The translations under genes and the position numbers were made by a program. The notes below the pieces were generated by a model. It was given only the letters and a program-made list of their open reading frames with translations. It did not search any database and had not been told where the DNA came from. A DNA stretch of 6,495 nucleotides from Anaerolineales bacterium (GTDB lineage: Bacteria > Chloroflexota > Anaerolineae > Anaerolineales > E44-bin32), in contig WVZH01000091.1 of the NCBI GenBank assembly GCA_011772595.1, forward strand, positions 22,153 to 28,647. The letters run 5' to 3'. Shown piece after piece: positions 1 to 5,818 of this stretch; within the stretch, counting starts at the first letter, position 1; each line of letters opens with the position of its first letter.

Positions 1-41
1 AACCGTTGTATGAATTAACCACACGATACATGGAGCCGCAG

Positions 42-343
42 ATGTCGAAACGCATGAGTTGCCCGGCATGCGGCGCGCCGCTCAGCATCCAGAATCGTTT
101 TGTCAAACTGGTGACCTGCGACTTCTGCAATCAGGTCTCCTTATTCCACGACAAGGGCCTAGATCCAACCGGCCAGACGGCCAAACTTGTGCAACTCCCA
201 TCCCCGCTCTACATCGATGCCACGGGAACGTTGAGTGGTCAGCGCTTCACCGTGATAGGCCACCTGCGGTATCGCTAAGAGGCGGGACAATGGGACGAGT
301 GGTTAACATCCGTGAGGTCGTGGGTTCCCTGGAAGAACACCAG
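42..343 (+). pseudogene. DUF4178-family zinc-ribbon protein, disrupted remnant
   Basis: The reading frame starting at the ATG at 42 has a GGAG ribosome site six bases upstream (32-35). It opens with a zinc ribbon (CPAC near residues 7-10, CDFC near residues 27-30) and then a stretch ending in GQRFTVIGHLRYR, which resembles the start of a DUF4178 domain. Translation stops at TAA (276-278). Directly after the stop the same frame continues with EAGQWDEW (279-302), matching the family's usual WDEW motif. The frame then shifts: GSLEEHQ (323-343, frame 2) resembles the family's following GWLxExQ segment. One nonsense change and one frameshift (net loss of one base near 302) therefore explain the pattern. 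Weak similarity may continue to about 424. Zinc ligands are seen directly; the family call is from memory of its motifs. The function of DUF4178 proteins is unclear. The 79-residue product would lack most of the domain. An alternative upstream ATG at 6 has no ribosome site. Confidence 0.6.
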
Positions 344-464
344 GACAGGCAAGTCCAATCGCGCCCACTAGAGACCTCAAGGTTAGCCGATTTAGGTAGC
401 CATGAGGTCCGCGGCATGGTGGTTTCCCGAGACTCGGCCAAACAGCTATCCATATGTTCTCGTC

Positions 465-496
465 TTGTACTCGACATGAACCTCGCAAGTTATAAT
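465..496 (+). promoter_or_regulatory. Likely sigma70-type promoter for the PAS gene
   Basis: A perfect TATAAT lies at 491-496, about 50 bases before the PAS start codon, giving a predicted leader of roughly 43 bases. The best upstream hexamer is TTGTAC (465-470), but the 20-base spacer is longer than ideal, so the -35 assignment is weak. The site sits in the tail of the decayed DUF4178 locus, which fits the PAS gene being transcribed independently of it. Confidence 0.4.
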
Positions 497-545
497 TCCC
501 GGACGACAACACAATATTTGAACAATTACGGATAAGGACCAAACA

Positions 546-881
546 ATGCTCAAGAAATCCTACATGGCTGCGATCCTCGACAGTCTTAAGGACCCAATCT
601 TATTCGCCGATACAGAGCACGTCACGAGGTATATGAATCAAGCCGCAATAGCTCATTACGAGGGTGGTAAAGATCTTATCGGGAGATCATTGCTCGAATG
701 CCACAATGAAAAATCCCAAGAGACCATGAAGGAGATCCTTCATTTGATGATCAACGAAAATCTTGAGGAGCGGGAAATTAGTGAAGAAGAAGGTCATAGG
801 ATTTTTATGCGTACCGTAAGAGATTCGAATGGGCTAGTTCTTGGATACTATGAAAGATATGAACCGATATTGGAAAAGTGA
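546..881 (+). CDS. Small stand-alone PAS domain protein
   Basis: This 111-residue protein is essentially one PAS fold and nothing else. It begins with a helix and first strand (AAILDSLKDPILFADTEH, residues 8-25), has a helical core containing the motif C52-H53-x2-K56-S57, and ends with strands closing on LGYYERYEP (residues 99-107). I recognise the CHNxxS motif and the YYERYEP ending from a group of short PAS proteins in anaerobic bacteria and archaea. No kinase, diguanylate cyclase, HTH or membrane segment is present, so any sensing must be passed on by protein-protein contact. The ligand is unknown; a heme or flavin role cannot be told from sequence. The start is supported by AAGGA about seven bases upstream. 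The coding sequence looks more AT-rich than the gene downstream. It precedes the aldehyde oxidoreductase gene on the same strand by 246 bases, too far to assume an operon. Confidence 0.82.
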   Translation: MLKKSYMAAILDSLKDPILFADTEHVTRYMNQAAIAHYEGGKDLIGRSLLECHNEKSQETMKEILHLMINENLEEREISEEEGHRIFMRTVRDSNGLVLGYYERYEPILEK

Positions 882-1000
882 ATATCTATGGCTGGTGATT
901 AGGCAATTGTTACTCGGTCATACTCGAGAATCATTGTCCCTACGGCAAGCTGATTTGAGTCGCCGTGAGGATTGAAGCAAGCTATCTTCCAATACCTCGC

Positions 1001-1025
1001 TTGAACAACAGTCCATACGGTTCAA
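1001..1025. repeat. Inverted repeat TTGAAC-13-GTTCAA upstream of the AOR gene
   Basis: A perfect six-base inverted repeat (1001-1006 and 1020-1025) with a 13-base centre lies about 105 bases before the aldehyde oxidoreductase start. It could be a regulator site or a weak hairpin. The 246-base gap from 882 to 1127 otherwise shows no convincing gene in any frame. Confidence 0.3.
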
Positions 1026-1070
1026 CATATTTGGTCCATGAAGGTCGAGCTTGATTATGAGTCTCCTGAG

Positions 1071-1097
1071 AGGTTAACAAGGAACGAATGCTAACCT
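1071..1097. promoter_or_regulatory. Inverted repeat, candidate operator just upstream of the AOR gene
   Basis: AGGTTAAC (1071-1078) and GCTAACCT (1090-1097) form an inverted repeat matching at seven of eight positions, spaced 11 bases apart. It abuts a possible -35 hexamer TTGACT (1097-1102), so a bound protein could control this promoter. A candidate -10, TAACAT (1121-1126), follows at 18 bases and matches the consensus at four of six positions. With these hexamers transcription would begin near 1132-1134, at or after the annotated start codon, so the promoter assignment is uncertain. Confidence 0.3.
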
Positions 1098-1127
1098 TGA
1101 CTTAGAGGATACTGGATCGATAACATC

Positions 1128-2828
1128 ATGAAAATGCTACGAATCAACCTTGAGACCAACGACATCCGCTACGAGCAAGTGCCCGAAACATGGCAAAGGC
1201 TGGGTGGGCGAGGGTTGGTGGCTCGTTTTCTACTCGATGAAGTGCCACCCAGATGCGACCCACTTGGTCCACATAACAAGTTGATTTGGGCTCCAGGCCT
1301 TCTAACAGGACACATGCTTTCCAGTTGCGACCGTATTTCGGTGGGCGGAAAAAGCCCTTTGACGGGCGGCGTCAAGGAGTCTAACGCGGGCGGAACCACC
1401 GGTCTGCGGATGGCTTGGCTCGGGCTTCGGGGGGTGATCTTGGAGGGCGGTCCACCGCCGGATAACAGCTGGCGGATTCTCTACATCAATGCCGAGGGCG
1501 CGAGTCTGGAGGTGGCGGATGATTTGGTAGGACTCGGTCTCAAAGATACGGCCGAGCAGCTGATTGAGCGCTTTGATAGCAGGATCGGTATCTCTGCCAT
1601 CGGTCTTGGAGGTGAGCGACTTTATCTAACGGCAGGCATTACGCATATCGATAAGGACCGCAACCTTACGCGTATCTCGGCACGCGGTGGACTAGGCGCC
1701 GTGATGGGGTCCAAGCATCTGAAAGCGATCGTATTCGATCAACCGAGGAGCAATAAGCCATCCTTGGCGGACGAATCTCTCTTCAGAGAATCTTCCCGCC
1801 GCTACCTTCAGGGGTTACATGAACATCCGCAGACCGAGGTTTATACAGAATTCGGGACTGCGGCCATGGTCAATATGTGCAACACTTTCGGTGGTATGCC
1901 TACCAACAATTTCTCGGCGGGCAGCTTCGAGGCTGCGGAAAAGATCAGCGGGGAAACAATTCGTGACCTCAATCGATCTCGCGGTGGAGAGATCTCGCAC
2001 GCCTGCATGCCGGGGTGCACCATCCGTTGCTCGAATATATATACTGGGCCGGAGGGTGAAACACTTGTCACGCCATTGGAATTTGAGACGTTGGGATTGA
2101 TGGGGTCCAACCTGGGCATCGATGATCCGGATATCATTGCGCGCCTTAATGACATTGCCAACGATATTGGCGTGGATACAATCGACGTGGGTGCGGCGTT
2201 GGGAATCGCGGCGGAAGCAGGTCTGATGGACTTCGGCGATTCCGAGCGTGCATTGCAGCTCATGGATGAGATCAAGGAAGGGACTCCGCTGGGTCGCACC
2301 CTCGGCAATGGCGCGTCGCTTACATCGAAAATTTTCGGGATTCGCCGAGCGCCCGTCGTGAAAGGACAGGCGATCTCTGCGTACGATCCGCGTGCGATCA
2401 AGGGAACAGGGGTCACCTACGCCACCTCCCCACAGGGCGCGGACCACACTTGTGGGCTGACAATCCGTGCAAAAATTGACCATCTCGATGCTAGTGGACA
2501 GGTCGAGGTCTCTCGCAACGGTCAATACAACATGGCCGCGTATGACACGCTCGGTGTGTGCTCCATGGGGACCTTTGGTTTCTCCACTGATAAAACGATA
2601 ATCCCGGATCTGATCAAAGGACAGTACGGCTGGGATGTTAGTGAAGATTACCTTCGCAAGCTTGGGCGTGAGGTGATCTTGATGGAGCGAGAATTTAACG
2701 CCCGGGCGGGCTTCACCAAGGAAGATGACCGCGTCCCGGAATGGATGAGGCACGAGAAGCTGCCCCCACATGATAGTGTATTCGATGTACCAGATAGTGA
2801 ACTAGACACCATTTTCGATACACCCTAG
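1128..2828 (+). CDS. Aldehyde:ferredoxin oxidoreductase family protein (tungsten/molybdenum enzyme)
   Basis: This 566-residue cytoplasmic protein is a full-length member of the AOR family, which oxidises aldehydes to carboxylic acids and passes electrons to ferredoxin, using a bis-pterin tungsten (or molybdenum) cofactor and one 4Fe-4S cluster. The N-terminal domain has GGRGL (residues 26-30) and GGKSPLTGG followed by SNAGG (73-89), typical of the cofactor-binding domain. Cluster ligands appear as C293, C297 and C301 (C-x3-C-x3-C) plus C478 in DTLGVC. PLEFE (316-320) and GADH (437-440) probably hold the active-site Glu and His known from the Pyrococcus enzyme. The C-terminus (EREFNARAGFT, then DxVFDVP) is also characteristic. 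The substrate cannot be told from sequence, and sulfur-linked or benzoyl-type subfamilies remain possible. No in-frame start exists upstream, since a stop lies at 1098. A second ATG at 1134 is a credible alternative, because AGAGGA (1104-1109) is far from the first. No ferredoxin or cofactor-synthesis gene is adjacent. Confidence 0.93.
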   Translation: MKMLRINLETNDIRYEQVPETWQRLGGRGLVARFLLDEVPPRCDPLGPHNKLIWAPGLLTGHMLSSCDRISVGGKSPLTGGVKESNAGGTTGLRMAWLGLRGVILEGGPPPDNSWRILYINAEGASLEVADDLVGLGLKDTAEQLIERFDSRIGISAIGLGGERLYLTAGITHIDKDRNLTRISARGGLGAVMGSKHLKAIVFDQPRSNKPSLADESLFRESSRRYLQGLHEHPQTEVYTEFGTAAMVNMCNTFGGMPTNNFSAGSFEAAEKISGETIRDLNRSRGGEISHACMPGCTIRCSNIYTGPEGETLVTPLEFETLGLMGSNLGIDDPDIIARLNDIANDIGVDTIDVGAALGIAAEAGLMDFGDSERALQLMDEIKEGTPLGRTLGNGASLTSKIFGIRRAPVVKGQAISAYDPRAIKGTGVTYATSPQGADHTCGLTIRAKIDHLDASGQVEVSRNGQYNMAAYDTLGVCSMGTFGFSTDKTIIPDLIKGQYGWDVSEDYLRKLGREVILMEREFNARAGFTKEDDRVPEWMRHEKLPPHDSVFDVPDSELDTIFDTP

Positions 2829-2984
2829 ATGTCGCCATGATGCGAGGCATTCACAAATAATGAGTATTACATCAAGATAGCGGCGGCATGCTTGGAAAAT
2901 TCGATATCGATGGTTTTGATCAGACAACTTTTTTCATGCTGGAAACCAATCCCCAAGAGAACCCGAGAGACCGATCTTGGCCAC

Positions 2985-4439
2985 TTAAACAAACACATCC
3001 TCTCCTTCAGCTGCCTCCAAGATTTTTCTCAACTCATCTTGGCGGTCCTTCGGAAGTGGCTCCGGTTGGTGTTTTGACAAAATCCCCTCGAAAGTTCTCC
3101 TTGCTCGCTTTCGGATATCAGGTGGGGGCTGATCATCCATCCTAGGATCCGGGTGCGTGAGTTGCGGCAGCCAGATATTTTCGATCATTTGGCGGGTGTG
3201 TTTCTCGAAAAGAAAATGCCCTCGCGGCCCAACTGCCCCGATCACACCCAATGCCATTTTGTCAGGGGTGGTCTCAATCCCTTGCGTCAGATTTCGGTGA
3301 GTGTGATAGATCTCGTCGTCGAAGATAATCTGCTCTGGTAGAAGTAAAGTAGAGGCTCGGAGTAATCCGAGACCCTCCACCATATCCGCCCCAGCTAAAG
3401 GGGTTAACAGCGAGGTATACACGCTATCCCGACCCAGCTGCCATGAGCCTGGCTCAGGACAATCCACACTAAAAGCTCCTCCTAAGGATGGGACATCAAA
3501 ATCATGAGCTAACTGAACTGCCGCCGCGTTGCACAGATACTTCTGCGACATGCTGGCGATATACTTCCCCGACCTCGGATCCATAACCGAGGCTAACAAC
3601 GAATGAAAGACCGGTGCCCCGGGAGCTACTAATTGCATGAGCACCATTGCACTGACAACTTCAACATTACCGACAACCAGAGCTCCACTCATTGTAATTG
3701 GGGCGGTAGAGCCGATATTAGGCATTGCCATAAAACCCACAGGGACCCCAGCCTCCGCAAATACCATTGCCCCTTCGATTCCATCCTTATCCTGTCCGAG
3801 GGGGGCGATGGTGCAGACCAGGCTTGAGAGGGGCGGCCGTTGACGGAGATTCTCCGAGCTCCCCGCAATTACCTCCGCCATGCTCAAGGAATAGTGAGCC
3901 AGTTTCTCTCCGATGATCGATGCGCTCTGGATATGTTTCACCGTGTTATTGAAGCTGGCATCTAGCTCGTGTAAAGGGGCGAATCGCCCGTAATCCTGGG
4001 CACCTATCATCGGCCAGTAAAACGAAATCGATGAGAGGTAGTCAGCTACACGGGCCATCATAGCCACATCACTCTTACGGGAAGCGCGGATCTCTCCGGT
4101 TTCCAGGTCTATGGTCTCGATTCCACAACCGTCTGTTGAGAAGTAGCTCGATGTCCCGTCAAGTGTTAGCTCAGTCCCATCCTTCCGTCCAGATAAAGTG
4201 TAGGTTCGAGGAGCGCAACCCATCGCTTCTAGCACCAGGTCGGCTGATAGGCGCACGATCTGCCTCTCATCATCCACGTGTGCGCCATGTTCAGCAAAGA
4301 TACGTAAGGCGCGCTCGGAAGGGAAATGAACACCGATCGTTTCGAGGACTTGCAGGGTAGCCGTCCTGATCTCGGCTACCTGCTCGGTAGTGAGCACATT
4401 CAATCGCAGCTTGGGCCGTATCGGTTGAATTTTCACCAT
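2985..4439 (-). CDS. Trimethylamine methyltransferase (MttB) family protein, non-pyrrolysine type
   Basis: This 484-residue protein matches the MttB superfamily, whose members move a methyl group from methylated amines (trimethylamine, glycine betaine, proline betaine, carnitine) to a corrinoid protein. Recognisable parts are the N-terminal LTTEQVAEI and VLETIGVHFPSERAL (residues 17-45), GTSSYFSTDGCG (95-106), the barrel segment GVPVGFMAMPNIGSTAPIT (231-249), and LAGADMVEGLGLL (348-360). True trimethylamine MttB encodes pyrrolysine by an in-frame UAG. This gene has no internal stop, so it belongs to the non-pyrrolysine group, where glycine betaine methyltransferase MtgB is the characterised example. 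The substrate is not predictable. No corrinoid-binding MttC partner or activator lies nearby. I chose the ATG at 4439 because GGGGGA precedes it by seven bases; the ATG at 4472 adds 11 residues but has no ribosome site. It is probably cotranscribed with the DinB-type gene 58 bases upstream and converges on the AOR gene. Confidence 0.9.
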   Translation of the reverse strand: MVKIQPIRPKLRLNVLTTEQVAEIRTATLQVLETIGVHFPSERALRIFAEHGAHVDDERQIVRLSADLVLEAMGCAPRTYTLSGRKDGTELTLDGTSSYFSTDGCGIETIDLETGEIRASRKSDVAMMARVADYLSSISFYWPMIGAQDYGRFAPLHELDASFNNTVKHIQSASIIGEKLAHYSLSMAEVIAGSSENLRQRPPLSSLVCTIAPLGQDKDGIEGAMVFAEAGVPVGFMAMPNIGSTAPITMSGALVVGNVEVVSAMVLMQLVAPGAPVFHSLLASVMDPRSGKYIASMSQKYLCNAAAVQLAHDFDVPSLGGAFSVDCPEPGSWQLGRDSVYTSLLTPLAGADMVEGLGLLRASTLLLPEQIIFDDEIYHTHRNLTQGIETTPDKMALGVIGAVGPRGHFLFEKHTRQMIENIWLPQLTHPDPRMDDQPPPDIRKRARRTFEGILSKHQPEPLPKDRQDELRKILEAAEGEDVFV

Positions 4440-4446
4440 TTTTGTT

Positions 4447-4451
4447 CCCCC
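4447..4451 (-). promoter_or_regulatory. Ribosome binding site of the MttB-family gene, partly in a GC hairpin
   Basis: On the minus strand GGGGG followed by AAC lies seven bases before the ATG at 4439, which decides the start. Four of these Gs can pair with CCCC at 4461-4458 across a six-base loop (GGAATT), so the site could be partly masked in the mRNA. Confidence 0.5.
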
Positions 4452-4497
4452 AATTCCGGGGCGCGCGCACATGAATTGGTGAGAATGAGCGAGCGTA

Positions 4498-4986
4498 CTA
4501 GTTCTCAGCCAGGGTCCTTATGGCATTCTCAATTTCAAGCCTGTGTTCAACTTCATGCTCAATCATGTAATCAACTAGTCGTGCGATACTGCCGCGCTCA
4601 TCTCCCCATGGATAGAGAACATCACCAGGGAACAGTTCGGATGGAATTATGCGAACCGCTTCTCTGAAGTCGTCGTGAGCCTGCTCCCATTCCTCATAGA
4701 TCTGTTGGGTAGACAAGTTGCGTTGTTCAAGGACCGCCTGTTCATTGTATTCAGATTCGTCCTCTTCAATGTCAGGAATGAAGTATTCGTTTCCTGCACT
4801 GAAAGCACGAAGTGATTTTGCCACCTCTCGATCCCAGGTCGCGAGATGACCAAGAATATCTCTGATCCGCCAGTCCGTATCTGTGTACACACGTATCTCG
4901 AGATCGACGCCCTTCAGTATCACGTGGGTAGCCAATCGTGTTTCGGTTAACTTTTGCACCAGATACTTCTTATCGCCCATGCTCAT
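4498..4986 (-). CDS. DinB-superfamily (ClbS/DfsB-like) four-helix protein
   Basis: The 162-residue product looks like a DinB-fold four-helix bundle. The segment DWRIRDILGHLATWDRE (residues 38-54) matches the family's second-helix signature, with H47 as the first expected metal ligand. MIEHEVEHRLEIE (141-153) supplies H144 and H148, completing the three-histidine arrangement. The overall order resembles the ClbS/DfsB (DUF1706) group. Relatives include thiol-dependent transferases and isomerases, and ClbS, which inactivates colibactin; none of these roles can be assigned here. The middle (about residues 68-100) is acidic. I chose the ATG at 4986 because GAGGAG lies eight bases upstream. The frame stays open to an ATG at 5106, adding 40 residues without family resemblance. 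It is the first gene of a likely two-gene minus-strand operon with the MttB-family methyltransferase, so it may act on the same substrate or detoxify a by-product (inference). Confidence 0.72.
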   Translation of the reverse strand: MSMGDKKYLVQKLTETRLATHVILKGVDLEIRVYTDTDWRIRDILGHLATWDREVAKSLRAFSAGNEYFIPDIEEDESEYNEQAVLEQRNLSTQQIYEEWEQAHDDFREAVRIIPSELFPGDVLYPWGDERGSIARLVDYMIEHEVEHRLEIENAIRTLAEN

Positions 4987-4994
4987 GTTAAACG

Positions 4995-5000
4995 CTCCTC
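4995..5000 (-). promoter_or_regulatory. Ribosome binding site deciding the DinB-type gene start
   Basis: The minus strand reads GAGGAG here, eight bases before the ATG at 4986-4984. This favours the 162-residue product over the 202-residue frame starting at 5106. Confidence 0.6.
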
Positions 5001-5117
5001 TCACATCTTGCTTAGCTGTCCGAGCAGACGCCATGATCGTCCGAAGCCACGATGCGAGCGCATCCAAGTTAACATGAAGAAATTCGACGATCACACCTGA
5101 TGTCATGATCCAGGCAA

Positions 5118-5123
5118 ATTATA
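5118..5123 (-). promoter_or_regulatory. Candidate -10 element for the DinB-MttB operon
   Basis: A perfect TATAAT on the minus strand would start transcription near 5111. I see no good -35 hexamer at 16-18 bases; the region there is A-rich (GGGCAAAAAACG). Transcription from this site would give a leader of about 125 bases before the chosen DinB-type start, or about five bases before the ATG at 5106. Confidence 0.4.
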
Positions 5124-5175
5124 GCATGAAGATTTCGTTTTTTGCCCTTTTTTTCAATAGTTACGTCTATTTCCG

Positions 5176-5214
5176 CAATGATTTGGATACAACATTGACT
5201 TTTCGGAACCAATG
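5176..5214. repeat. Three evenly spaced CAATG/CATTG half-sites at the Lrp-type promoter
   Basis: CAATG (5176-5180), CATTG (5193-5197) and CAATG (5210-5214) alternate in orientation at exactly 17-base steps, making two overlapping inverted repeats each with a 12-base centre. The middle half-site overlaps the predicted -35. They may be operator half-sites for the regulator encoded next door, since Lrp/AsnC proteins commonly regulate their own gene. Short half-sites can arise by chance, so this is suggestive only. Confidence 0.35.
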
Positions 5215-5223
5215 AGCTATTCT
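5195..5223 (+). promoter_or_regulatory. Sigma70-type promoter of the Lrp-potA operon
   Basis: TTGACT (5195-5200), a 17-base spacer and TATTCT (5218-5223) form a good housekeeping promoter, predicted to start transcription near 5230. That leaves a short leader of about 23 bases before the regulator ATG at 5253. A second AT-rich element, TATTAT (5226-5231), lies just downstream but is poorly spaced from this -35. Confidence 0.6.
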
Positions 5224-5252
5224 GTTATTATACGGACGCCGACCGTTTATTC

Positions 5253-5789
5253 ATGCAAAGAAGTACATTTGGGATGTATATACCAGATCGTATCGATTGG
5301 CAGATCATTGCATTACTTAATAAGGATGGACGCATGTCGAGTGCCGAGATTGCACGTCAGTTGGGTGACGTCTCGGCGCGCACAGTCTCCAATCGTATCA
5401 ACGAATTAATTGAGCAAGGAATCGTCCATATTCGTTCCATTGTCAACCCAGAAGTGGTGGGGTTTGGTGTGCTCGCTGACGTGTTCATCGAAGTCGAGCC
5501 GGGCCATGTGCGAAGTGTGGCGGAACACCTAGCCGATTTGCCACAGGTCAGCTACGTGGCCTGCGCCACTGGAGACATCGATGTCATTGTCTCTATACGC
5601 GCTCGGGATATTCACGAGTTGTACGACTTTGTTATTGAGACAATGGGTAGGATACCCGGAGTGCGTCACACGCATACGATTCCACTCGCTCTTAAGTTGA
5701 AGAGCATCGCCACCTGGATGCCCCCGGGCGTACTTGAAGACAGCGATGACAACGAAACGCAGGACCTGCATCTTGCACAAAATGATTGA
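5253..5789 (+). CDS. Lrp/AsnC family transcriptional regulator
   Basis: The 178-residue product has the standard Lrp/AsnC layout. An N-terminal winged helix-turn-helix (about residues 12-62) contains [18 protein letters not shown] and the recognition segment [17 protein letters not shown] (residues 42-58). A C-terminal RAM ligand-binding domain (about 70-152) contains [11 protein letters not shown] (105-115), the conserved turn where amino-acid effectors usually bind. These proteins form octamers or dimers and respond to amino acids or related small molecules. The effector here is unknown. An acidic tail of some 20 residues follows the usual SIATWMPP ending. Neither ATG (5253 or 5274) has a strong ribosome site; I kept the first because it follows the promoter at a sensible distance. 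The ABC ATPase gene begins 29 bases downstream, so this regulator probably controls, and is cotranscribed with, the transporter. It is divergent from the DinB-MttB pair and could control that too (inference). Confidence 0.93.
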   Translation: MQRSTFGMYIPDRIDWQIIALLNKDGRMSSAEIARQLGDVSARTVSNRINELIEQGIVHIRSIVNPEVVGFGVLADVFIEVEPGHVRSVAEHLADLPQVSYVACATGDIDVIVSIRARDIHELYDFVIETMGRIPGVRHTHTIPLALKLKSIATWMPPGVLEDSDDNETQDLHLAQND

Positions 5790-5818
5790 GAGTGTCCAGA
5801 TATCGGAGGAGACAATCT

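Noticed and set aside
59..535. A 158-residue open frame on the plus strand over the DUF4178 remnant
   Set aside because: Its first part is out of frame with the zinc ribbon and resembles nothing. Only its middle carries a shifted piece of the DUF4178 domain, which is better explained as part of a broken gene.
1815..2771. A 318-residue open frame on the minus strand inside the aldehyde oxidoreductase gene
   Set aside because: It lies wholly antisense to a well-recognised AOR-family gene, has no recognisable domain and is rich in Arg, His and Cys as expected for a shadow frame.
2829..2984. A bidirectional terminator between the convergent AOR and MttB-family genes
   Set aside because: I looked for a GC-rich stem followed by a T-run and found none. 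There is only a 10-base palindrome TCGATATCGA (2901-2910) and an unpaired T-run near 2930.
2985..4439. Pyrrolysine-containing trimethylamine methyltransferase
   Set aside because: The frame has no internal UAG, and no pyl genes are visible, so there is no evidence for pyrrolysine.
4440..4472. Upstream ATG at 4472 as the start of the MttB-family gene
   Set aside because: It has no ribosome site, and the added 11 residues do not look like the family. The ATG at 4439 has GGGGGA at seven bases.
5135..5155. T-rich tract (two T-runs around GCCC) as a terminator
   Set aside because: No stable stem precedes the T-runs on the plus strand, and no gene on that strand ends there. It more likely belongs to an AT-rich promoter region.
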